The notes under the pieces: model-generated
What the model was told of the DNA's origin: nothing
Databases searched by the model: none
The model's input: only the letters and a program-made list of their open reading frames with translations
DNA from: JARRNE01 sp963824085
GTDB taxonomy: Bacteria; Pseudomonadota; Gammaproteobacteria; Chromatiales; Chromatiaceae
Reading direction: 5' to 3'
Assembly (NCBI GenBank): GCA_963824085.1
Contig: CAWGNT010000022.1
Coordinates: 62,001 to 126,000, forward strand
DNA: 64,000 nt
Shown: positions 35,410-41,761 of the stretch, piece after piece
How positions within the stretch are numbered: the stretch's first letter is position 1
Layout: every line of letters begins with the position of its first letter
Made by a program: the position numbers and the translations under genes

Positions 35410-35699
35410 ACGTTCCGTTACCACTCGGAGACAAGGGTCCGCGCATCGGGCCTCGGATAGGTGCTGTCGGGATGTGAGGGTCACCCTCGGCGGCGGGGGA
35501 CACAGCAGGCCGCACCGCCGAAATTGCGTATCGCCAGGGCCGAGGCCCCGTGGATTTCGCCGCGGACCGGTCCTTCCCGTTCGCGTATCGGGCGGAAAAT
35601 ATCCCATAGAAGGATGCGCAATTCACGCCTCCGCTGCATATCCGCACCGAATAGACCTGGAACCGCCTCCTTATCAGCCGCTAGAGATACCCTCCTCAC

Positions 35700-35826
35700 C
35701 GGGGTTTTCGGTTTGTCGACGTCGGGTTGCCGCCGTCGGGGGGCGCCGTGGATGCATCCACAGAAGGTTTGACGGCAGCCATCCCGGCTGCCGATACCCC
35801 CGCCTGCAAACCGACCCCTCAAGGCC
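35700..35826 (+). repeat. Dispersed repeat, copy 2 (diverged)
   Basis: GGCGCCGTGGATGCATCCAC replaces the core seen in the other copies, followed by GACGGCAGCC-atcc-CGGCTGCCGA, a good hairpin, and a CCGACCCC tail. Same orientation as the copies at 28540-28655 and 48715-48832. Confidence 0.5.
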
Positions 35827-36135
35827 GGAGCCGAGACGCTGCGGGCGACGGGTATATGACGGGAAGGTGGCGCCGCGGTTGCGGACCCTGCAGGCAGGCA
35901 ACAGGCGCCGGCGAGATCGAGGGGGCTGTCGATCAGTATCCGGGACCGGCTGAACAGGTGGAACTGCGCAACCGGGAGGTCGACGAGGGATTGGGGGCTG
36001 ATATGAATGAAGAGGCGAGCTCGTGAGCCGCGAGGCTATGACGGGGGTTTTGGCCCAAGCCGCCGAAAAATATGCAGTAGAAATTGATCGTCTCCGCCGT
36101 TCTTGGGACGAAGGGCTGCAACAAACGCTTCATGT

Positions 36136-36350
36136 TTCTCGTTGCATTGGACGACGAAACGGCTTTCGATGACTTCGTTGATACGCCGCGACGAGCGCCA
36201 CGGATCTGGCGTGAGTCAGCCTCACAACGGCTTACGAGTCGGGTGTGCAGATCCAGTATGCTCTCGAACAGGCCGGTATCCATCTTATCTATCTTGATGG
36301 ATCCAGCGCGCTGACCCGCCGCCTCCCTTAGTGCAGAAAATTGGCGGTTC
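36136..36350. repeat. 215-bp duplicated segment, copy A
   Basis: Aligns in direct orientation with 39293-39507. By hand alignment roughly 190 of 215 positions agree, with two compensating single-base indels. Similarity ends abruptly on both sides. Both copies read, on the minus strand, parts of the same decayed protein (see the pseudogene entries). Confidence 0.85.
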
Positions 36351-36353
36351 CGG
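36136..36353 (-). pseudogene. Fragment of a large ATPase-like protein (DUF6079/BrxC-like?), copy A
   Basis: The minus strand reads SIKIDKMDTGLFESILDLH, then after a frame change RRINEVIESRFVVQCNEK. The second block also occurs in the fragment at 39073-39505. From memory these blocks resemble the C-terminal part of DUF6079-type P-loop ATPases found in BREX-like defence loci; I could not verify this. Frameshifts and truncation on both sides show it is not functional. Confidence 0.4.
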
Positions 36354-36534
36354 CCAAAGCCCCCTTCCTGGAGCAACACACCGATCGCCAACTGATCGAC
36401 ATGTTCCATGTCACAGAATACGTTGCAAAGATTGCTCAGGGGCTCAACCGCAACGCCACGCCGAGGGTGAGCGTGCGCGCTGGCACCACGAGCACTGCAA
36501 GATGCTCAAGAGCGACCCCGACGTTCTGTAGCTG
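36340..36534 (+). pseudogene. Transposase remnant
   Basis: One frame reads HTDRQLIDMFHVTEYVAKIA and, after a frameshift near 36465, WHHEHCKMLKSDPDVL. The D-x-FHV-x-EY block resembles the catalytic region of ISKra4/ISNCY-type transposases, where an aspartate precedes a YHV/FHV-x-E motif. Only about 60 codons survive. Family assignment is tentative. Confidence 0.45.
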
Positions 36535-36795
36535 CTCATTGACGAGGCCGGATCCACAGAACTGTATGGTTGCTGGGGGCCGGGTCGGCGTGTGCTTGGG
36601 ACTTGTAGTCGTACTCGTCACAGGTCGTAACAACCTGTTACATATAAGCAGATAAGCATATGCTAATATATAGCTTGTAGGGGATCGTTTCTCTCCATTG
36701 GCTGCGTGGAAGCTGTCTTCCAAGACGGCAGGGTCAGTGGGCGAGACCGAGCGCAGTGGGCGCAGCCCCGTATAACCTGGACGAGAGGCACGATT

Positions 36796-36999
36796 ATGAT
36801 CTTTGACGCATTGACCATTGCCGGTATGTTGGCCGCTGCGCTTTCGGGCGGGTTCCTTCTTGCCGCGGCAACGATGCAGGCCCCGCGGGGGTCTGCACGT
36901 CGCGAGACGAACAGCGGTGATCCGCACCAGCGTTCCTCGGGAGCAAGCCCGTTGGTCCACAGTGGTGGCTACACACCCCATCACCGCGGCTTGGTTTGA
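36796..36999 (+). CDS. Possible small membrane or secreted protein
   Basis: An ATG at 36796, preceded by GAGAGG, opens a 67-residue frame whose first 25 residues form a hydrophobic helix (ALTIAGMLAAALSGGFLLAAA). The rest is polar and low in recognisable features. It may be a real small membrane protein or a chance frame in decayed DNA. Confidence 0.3.
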   Translation: MIFDALTIAGMLAAALSGGFLLAAATMQAPRGSARRETNSGDPHQRSSGASPLVHSGGYTPHHRGLV

Positions 37000-37461
37000 T
37001 ACCACGATGAACACGTTCACCCGTCTGCCCGCGGTGCGGGCGGACGACGACGAGCTTTTCGCCTGAGCTTGGGTTTTGTCGTCGGTACGGAATTCTGTGT
37101 TGCCGTAATGCAGCGCTTCCTGCATTGCGCGACGGTAGCACTACTGATTGTGACTGACTCGCTGTGCCGATATCGTCGGCGGTGAGTCGCGTTCCCTAAT
37201 GCGCAGCTCACCTACAGTGCTCCCTGTTGTGTGCCCGGCGACCCCGCCGGGTTTTCTTTGCGCGCCAGTTCTGTAATTGCGGGTTTCGGTATTTACGGAG
37301 ATGTGGTCGGGGCCACGGTCGCTGATCGCGACTGGTTCGACGCCCGAAGGGCATAAATATCTGAGGAAAAAAATCAGAAAAGGCGCATACTCTCCGTGGG
37401 GCGCGTGGGCGCACAAAAACTGCCGCGCGTGCCGCATCAGAGACAACACAGGAGAGATCAG

Positions 37462-37836
37462 ATGAAGAAGCTTGCTACTGCAGCGGCGATTGCCGCCCTG
37501 CTTGGTGTGTCCGCCACGGCGAGTGCTTGGTGGGGTGGCGGCCCTTGGGGCGGCGGCCCTGGGTACGGCGGCGGCGGCAACGACTGGTGGAACGACATGA
37601 TGGGTGACGGCTACGGCGACTTCAACATGAACATGTCCGGCGGAGGGCATGGGTCGGGTCGCGGCTATAACCGCTACCGCAATAACTACGGCTACGGCTA
37701 CGGCCCGTACGGTTGGGGCGGTGGATACCCAGGTGGCTGGGGCGGCGGATATCCCGGGTACGGTGGCTACCCGTACGCTGCTCCGGTTGCCCCCGTTGTC
37801 CCGGCAGTTCCGGTCGCCCCAGCCGGGACGAAGTAA
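37462..37836 (+). CDS. Sulfur globule protein-like secreted Gly/Tyr-rich protein
   Basis: 124 residues. A clear signal peptide (MKKLATAAAIAALLGVSATA, cleaved after ASA) is followed by a Gly/Trp/Tyr-rich body. NDWWNDMMGDGYGDFNMNMS is the aromatic, Asp-Met patterned stretch seen in sulfur globule proteins of Allochromatium type, and the tail is Ala-Pro-Val rich (YAAPVAPVVPAVPVAPAG). Such proteins coat periplasmic sulfur globules formed during sulfide or thiosulfate oxidation. AGGAGAG sits about 6 bases before the ATG. The gene stands alone, bracketed by degenerate repeats. Function is inferred from composition and pattern. Confidence 0.82.
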   Translation: MKKLATAAAIAALLGVSATASAWWGGGPWGGGPGYGGGGNDWWNDMMGDGYGDFNMNMSGGGHGSGRGYNRYRNNYGYGYGPYGWGGGYPGGWGGGYPGYGGYPYAAPVAPVVPAVPVAPAGTK

Positions 37837-37864
37837 AGGATTCTCGTTGATCTAAGCGCGCTGT

Positions 37865-37892
37865 GATGCACATGGACGTGCATCCATGTTTT
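37865..37892 (+). terminator. Overlapping hairpins after the sulfur globule gene
   Basis: Two mutually exclusive 7-bp stems overlap: GATGCAC (37865-37871) with GTGCATC (37878-37884), and ACATGGA (37870-37876) with TCCATGT (37883-37889). The second runs into TTTT and could act as an intrinsic terminator 34 bases after the stop codon. Confidence 0.5.
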
Positions 37893-38118
37893 GGCGGTCG
37901 GTGGAGGGTAGCGAGTAGCGCGCAGCAAGCACTCTCGCGGTAGCAAAGCCTCCCTCCGGCGCCAACCTCTTCATGCGGTGGTGACCGGCACACCTTCTCC
38001 CGTCCTCGCCGAGCACCATTCACCCTGAGAAGAAGCAGTACCGGTCGCCGTCCGTATCACGCGCCTCTGATACCGAACGAGCGACGGGTACCCTCAGCTG
38101 AGTTTCTGGGTAGCAAGC

Positions 38119-38451
38119 CTAGTGGGCCGCTGCGGCTGAGGCGCTCCTTGCCGTAGCAGCCTTTTTTTGGCGCCACGGTTTATGGATTCGACTGGCTAGC
38201 CGCGGTGCGGACGACGACGGGCTGTTCGCCCGTGCTTGGGATTTGTAGTTGTTTGGCCCCGTCACGAGGGCTTCTTGGGGGGCGGGTCTTGCCTTGGGCT
38301 TCGGTTCGTCCTTCTCCTCACCCTTCTTCTCTGCAATGCGCGCGAGCTCGCCCTCTAGGCGGGTGACCCGGTCGCGGAGTTCGTTGGCGCGACGCTCGGT
38401 GTTCGCGATGCGCGCTTCGAGGCGGGCGTTCGCGATCTTGAGGTCGCTCAT
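38119..38451 (-). CDS. Uncharacterised coiled-coil protein
   Basis: 110 residues with AAAGGAG before the ATG. Residues 1-45 form a heptad coiled coil (MSDLKIANARLEARIANTER and on), followed by a charged linker and a Ser/Ala/Lys tail (YKSQARANSPSSSAPRLASR). Reading the frame upstream of the ATG continues a coil-like KAEKKRRHREAKEKM segment that joins, after one frameshift, the end of the gene at 38496-38777, so the annotated start may be the result of decay. Tail-like sequences recur in degenerate form at about 36.6 and 37.05 kb. No family recognised. Confidence 0.5.
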   Translation of the reverse strand: MSDLKIANARLEARIANTERRANELRDRVTRLEGELARIAEKKGEEKDEPKPKARPAPQEALVTGPNNYKSQARANSPSSSAPRLASRIHKPWRQKKAATARSASAAAAH

Positions 38452-38495
38452 CTTCTCCTTTGCCTCGCGGTGACGCCTCTTTTTCTCCGCTTTGG

Positions 38496-38777
38496 TTACC
38501 CGTTCCCCGTCACCATCTTGGTGATGGTCGTCTCGTACTCGCGAAAGTATCGGCCTATGACGGGCAGCTGAAACGAGCGCAGGATGCTTGCGTTGCTCTC
38601 CCGTTCGAGAAGGAGCTCAAAGGACTTCTCAACCAACACTTCCGGCGTGACCCGTTTCCCCGTGAGCTTCTCGTAGCAGGAGCGGCTCAGAGTGACTGCG
38701 AACCAGCGGGCGACTCCGGGGTGCGGTTTACGCTTCTTGAGCTCCGACAGGGCGTTGGTGTCGATCAACCAGGTCAC
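38496..38777 (-). pseudogene. Chimeric VapC (PIN toxin) N-terminus fused to an unrelated segment
   Basis: 93 residues. The first 27, MTWLIDTNALSELKKRKPHP and on to WFA, are the start of a VapC/FitB-type PIN nuclease with the first catalytic Asp (LIDTN). The usual remaining 100 or so PIN residues are absent. Instead the frame continues VTLSRSCYEKLTGKRVTPEV, reminiscent of a ribbon-helix-helix or plasmid-type domain. The GTG start overlaps the stop of the antitoxin gene, as in intact phd-vapC pairs. A deletion joining two genes is the simplest explanation; toxin activity should be lost. Confidence 0.7.
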
Positions 38778-39026
38778 AAATCGACCTCTCGGGTCAGGCT
38801 CTCATCGTGCGGAAACTCGATGTCGTCCGCCCCGTACAGCGGCGAGCGACGCATGAACTCCACGAACGACTCGCGTGGCTTGGTCAGCCGGTCGAAATCC
38901 GCTCGCGACAGCACCACCACCGCGGGTTCTCCGCGCAGGGGTGATCTCTTGCGGCTCGTGGTCGGACGCGAGCCGTACCAGCTCGCTTAGACGGGCCTTC
39001 GCGTCTTGTAGCGCCCATTGCCTCAT
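38774..39026 (-). pseudogene. Phd/YefM-type antitoxin, frameshifted
   Basis: The ATG at 39026 starts MRQWALQDAKARLSELVRLA, the Phd/YefM DNA-binding N-terminus. After EPQEIT the frame breaks at a run of four G (38938-38941, plus strand). Dropping one base restores RGEPAVVVLSRADFDRLTKP and continues to a stop that overlaps the GTG of the VapC fragment. The gene is intact apart from this single base, so either it is a very recent pseudogene or the base is a sequencing error. Confidence 0.75.
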
Positions 39027-39072
39027 GTCGACCTCCAGAAGAAACTGGTCAGGATAGAGTCTCGGCGGGGCT

Positions 39073-39505
39073 TCACTCCACCACGAAACGGAGCTGGGTT
39101 GTGTCCTTTCCCTTGCAGCGCTCGGCGAGGAATGCCTCAAATCGCTTGCGCAGCTCCTCCGGCGCGGCCGGCGACCCACCGGCTAGCAGCGCCTGCTTGA
39201 TGTCGTCTCCGCTGACGCTGATTTTTTCTAGGCCGGACAGCGCCTCCTGTATGGCGCTGACGAACCCCGGTGCGCCCGAATGTTTCAGCCGCTTCTCGTT
39301 GCATTGGACGACGAAGCGGGTTTCGATGACTTCGTTGATACGCCGCAACGAGCGCCGCGGATCTGGGGTAAGACACCTCACATCGGCTTACGAGTCGGGT
39401 GTGCAGACCCAGGATGCTCTCCGAACAGGCCGGTAAGCATCTGATCTATCGTGACGGATCAAGCGCGTTGACCCATCGCCTCCGTTATTGCAGAAAATTG
39501 GCGGT
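39073..39505 (-). pseudogene. C-terminal fragment of a DUF6079/BrxC-like protein?
   Basis: The open part (39381 to 39073) encodes RRINEVIETRFVVQCNEKRL, then SGAPGFVSAIQEALSGLEKI, ALLAGGSPAAPEELRKRFEA and ends KGKDTTQLRFVVE. Upstream the frame is broken but similarity to copy A at 36136-36353 continues to 39507. From memory the GGSP..ELRxRFE..L....KGKD....R.V.E ending matches DUF6079-type ATPases of BREX-like systems; unverified. If so, this is the last piece of a lost defence gene beside a decayed toxin-antitoxin pair. Confidence 0.45.
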
Positions 39506-39507
39506 TC
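39293..39507. repeat. 215-bp duplicated segment, copy B
   Basis: Direct-orientation copy of 36136-36350. Copies A and B bracket the sulfur globule gene and the toxin-antitoxin remnants, 3.2 kb apart. Confidence 0.85.
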
Positions 39508-39615
39508 GGGAACCCCCCCTAAAAGCAGCGCGCTGGGGTTGTCGAGGCACCTGTGTTACGCCGCCGGGGCCGTATTTGACGTTCGCAGGCTCACCCCGGC
39601 CTGCGAACCGCGCAT

Positions 39616-40704
39616 TCAGCCGGTCGGTTGGCCGCGCGGACGTTCCGCATGTGGCTGCTCCGCGGCTTCCAGCTCGGCGGCTGAGCCGACCTTCCCCTCG
39701 CGTTCGAGCTTCTCGTACCAGCGGTCGTGGTGGGTCCGCATCCATTCCTTACTGACGTGCCCCTTGATCATGCCTTCCAGGGAGCCGGGCGTTCCCAGCG
39801 TCCCGATGTAGATGTGGCCCAGCGCGATGCCGGTCCAGAGGATTGCCAGGCTGGAGTGCACCAGGTTGGCGATCTGCATGGTCCCGCGGCCCTGGTCGAA
39901 GTTTGGGAAGTCCATGATCAGACCGGATACGCACACACCGATTAGCCCGATCGTGGCGATGACCCAGAACCACGCCTTTTCGCCCCCGTTGGTGCGGCCC
40001 GCGTGGGTATGGCCGCCGCCAAGCAGTCCGCCAAAATGCCGCAGCCAGTTCCAGTCCGTTCGGGTAAAGATGTTCCAACGTATCCAGACAACGACCTCCA
40101 CAAGCACGCCTGCCAGGAAGAACGGCCCCAGGTAGTTGTGGAGGAGCTTGGCCACCGCGGCATAGGCGGCAAATCCCTCTAGACCCAGCACCGGAATGAG
40201 CGCCGCCCGCCCAAACAGCAGGCTGAGTCCGGTGATCGCCATCACGATGAACAGGATGGCCGTGTACCAATGCATCACGCGCTCACCTGCGGACCAGCGC
40301 GGCATCCGGTCTCCGGAGAGTGGCTCGTCGAGGCGCTGCGGCCCTACGCCAAGGTGGAACAAGGCAATGATGGCGACAGAGCCAGCAAGCACCCAGACGC
40401 CGATGGTGGCCACCGGCCCGTTGCGGAGCTCGCGCCAGCTCTCGCCGCCGTTTTGGATGAGAACGTCGGCAGATTGGCCGGGGACGGCGCTGTAGCCCGC
40501 CTGACCGTCCCGCACGGCCCGCCAGTAGTTGGCGCGCGGATTGGTCTCATGCTGGGCCGCAGCGGCGTCCGTGCTGGCAAGCTCCGCGTAGAGGTAGCCG
40601 CTCAGTGGGAACGCCAGCGTCCCCGTGACCAGCAGGGCCAGGGTCCAGAGGAAGATCCGGCGCCTGCGCTTTACGTCTCCCATCTCGCTCGATGTACGGG
40701 TCAT
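39616..40704 (-). CDS. Formate dehydrogenase cytochrome b subunit (gamma)
   Basis: 362 residues from the ATG at 40704, with GGAGG upstream. An N-terminal membrane helix and a periplasmic segment (ADVLIQNGGESWRELRNGPV) of the extended FdoI/FdhC type come first. Four cytochrome b helices follow, with heme-ligand histidines in GERVMHWYTAILFIVMAITG, AKLLHNYLGPFF and LVHSSLAILWTGIALGHIY. It accepts electrons from the periplasmic FdhAB and reduces quinone. It is the last gene of the fdh operon, separated from FdhB by two small lipoprotein genes. Confidence 0.9.
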   Translation of the reverse strand: MTRTSSEMGDVKRRRRIFLWTLALLVTGTLAFPLSGYLYAELASTDAAAAQHETNPRANYWRAVRDGQAGYSAVPGQSADVLIQNGGESWRELRNGPVATIGVWVLAGSVAIIALFHLGVGPQRLDEPLSGDRMPRWSAGERVMHWYTAILFIVMAITGLSLLFGRAALIPVLGLEGFAAYAAVAKLLHNYLGPFFLAGVLVEVVVWIRWNIFTRTDWNWLRHFGGLLGGGHTHAGRTNGGEKAWFWVIATIGLIGVCVSGLIMDFPNFDQGRGTMQIANLVHSSLAILWTGIALGHIYIGTLGTPGSLEGMIKGHVSKEWMRTHHDRWYEKLEREGKVGSAAELEAAEQPHAERPRGQPTG

Positions 40705-40717
40705 TGTTGGGTCCTCC

Positions 40718-40897
40718 TCACCGGTCCTGCTGAACCGTGAACAGCCGCTGGCGAAGCTCGTCCTCCTGCGAGGCCGAGCGGTGCCTTTCCTGGGCATACT
40801 GGTTTCCGCTTACCCATGGGTCCTGCACCTGGTGTGTGCAGGCACAGGCACTGACGAGCGCGAGGGCTCCCACAAACATGCGCAAGCTGGTGCTCAT
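40718..40897 (-). CDS. Small lipoprotein of the fdh operon (59 residues)
   Basis: A gene too short for ordinary cutoffs: MSTSLRMFVGALALVSAC is a lipoprotein signal (lipobox VSAC). A short mature part with QDPWVSGNQYAQERH and the ending RQRLFTVQQDR follows. It ends 13 bases before the cytochrome b gene, and its last codons contain that gene's ribosome binding site. It resembles the next lipoprotein upstream (QDPxV near the lipid cysteine, LxxR and VQxDR at the end), so the two are probably a tandem duplication. Function unknown; a small accessory of the membrane complex is possible. Confidence 0.7.
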   Translation of the reverse strand: MSTSLRMFVGALALVSACACTHQVQDPWVSGNQYAQERHRSASQEDELRQRLFTVQQDR

Positions 40898-40939
40898 TGT
40901 CCGTCTCTCAACACTTGTCCTGCCTGTCGGAATCCGCCG

Positions 40940-41149
40940 CTATCGATCGGTCTGCACCAGGTCGAACCGCGCCTTCAGCCGTTGCTGCTGCTGCGGCGAG
41001 CGTTCCTTTTCCAGCAGGGGATCACGGGCGCCCTTGTAGACGCCGGGCTCGAAGATGGTGACCTCCGGGTCCTGATAGCAGGCCGACAGTGCAAGAAGAC
41101 ACACAGTACCGGCCGCAGCGAGACCGGCTGCCCTGAACCAAGAGGTCAT
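40940..41149 (-). CDS. Small lipoprotein of the fdh operon (69 residues)
   Basis: MTSWFRAAGLAAAGTVCLLA leads to the lipobox LSAC, then YQDPEVTIFEPGVYKGARDP and a charged end KARFDLVQTDR. The ATG at 41149 overlaps the fdhB stop (ATGA), which argues strongly for real translation. It is a paralogue of the 59-residue lipoprotein that follows. It would be anchored in the membrane facing the periplasm, where FdhAB acts. No family recognised. Confidence 0.75.
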   Translation of the reverse strand: MTSWFRAAGLAAAGTVCLLALSACYQDPEVTIFEPGVYKGARDPLLEKERSPQQQQRLKARFDLVQTDR

Positions 41150-41751
41150 GACTTCGGCTCCGGACCTGTCGTCAGGTACGCGCGCTCCCAGCCCCAGGTC
41201 TGGGGACGGCCGCCGCGCTTCAGTACCCGCTTGCGGTAGATGTCGGCGACCGCGTCGCCGTCTCCAGCGAGCAGGGCCTTGGTGGAGCACATCTCGGCGC
41301 ACATCGGCAGCTTGCCCTCGGCGATGCGGTTGCTGCCGTACTTCGCGTACTCTGCATTGGAGTCGTCGGGGAGCGGGCCGCCCGCGCAGAAGGTGCACTT
41401 GTCCATCTTGCCGCGCACCGCGAAGGCCTCCTTCTGCGGATACTGGGGTGCTCCGAACGGGCAGGCATAGAAGCAGTAGCCGCAGCCGATGCAAAGGTCC
41501 TTGTCGTGCAGGACGATGCCGTCGTCCGTGGTGTAGAAGCAGTCGACCGGGCAAACGGCGGCGCAGGGAGCGTCCGTGCAGTGCATGCAGGCCACCGAGA
41601 TGGACTTCTCGCCCGGCTCGCCGTCCTTGAGCGTCACCACCCGCCGGCGGTTGACGCCCCAGGGGACGTCGTTCTCGTTCTTGCAGGCCGTAACACAGGC
41701 GTTGCACTCGATGCAGCGCTCGGCGTCGCACAGAAATTTCATTCGTGCCAT
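41146..41751 (-). CDS. Formate dehydrogenase iron-sulfur subunit FdhB
   Basis: 201 residues with four [4Fe-4S] sites: CIECNACVTACK, CMHCTDAPCAAVCP, CIGCGYCFYACP and a split CTFCAGGP...CAEMC. It transfers electrons from FdhA to the cytochrome b subunit. It has no export signal and should be exported with FdhA by Tat. It is 10 bases downstream of fdhA and overlaps the first lipoprotein gene. Confidence 0.93.
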   Translation of the reverse strand: MARMKFLCDAERCIECNACVTACKNENDVPWGVNRRRVVTLKDGEPGEKSISVACMHCTDAPCAAVCPVDCFYTTDDGIVLHDKDLCIGCGYCFYACPFGAPQYPQKEAFAVRGKMDKCTFCAGGPLPDDSNAEYAKYGSNRIAEGKLPMCAEMCSTKALLAGDGDAVADIYRKRVLKRGGRPQTWGWERAYLTTGPEPKS

Positions 41752-41761
41752 CGGACGTCTC

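Larger units (their letters stand above)
35410..37461. other. Gene-poor accessory segment before the sulfur globule gene
   Basis: About 2 kb containing a dispersed repeat (35700-35826), a 215-bp duplicated segment (36136-36350), a transposase remnant (about 36340-36534), and short copies of a tail sequence shared with the coiled-coil gene at 38119-38451 (around 36590-36625 and 37026-37090). One possible small membrane ORF lies at 36796-36999. No intact long gene was recognised. Confidence 0.6.
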
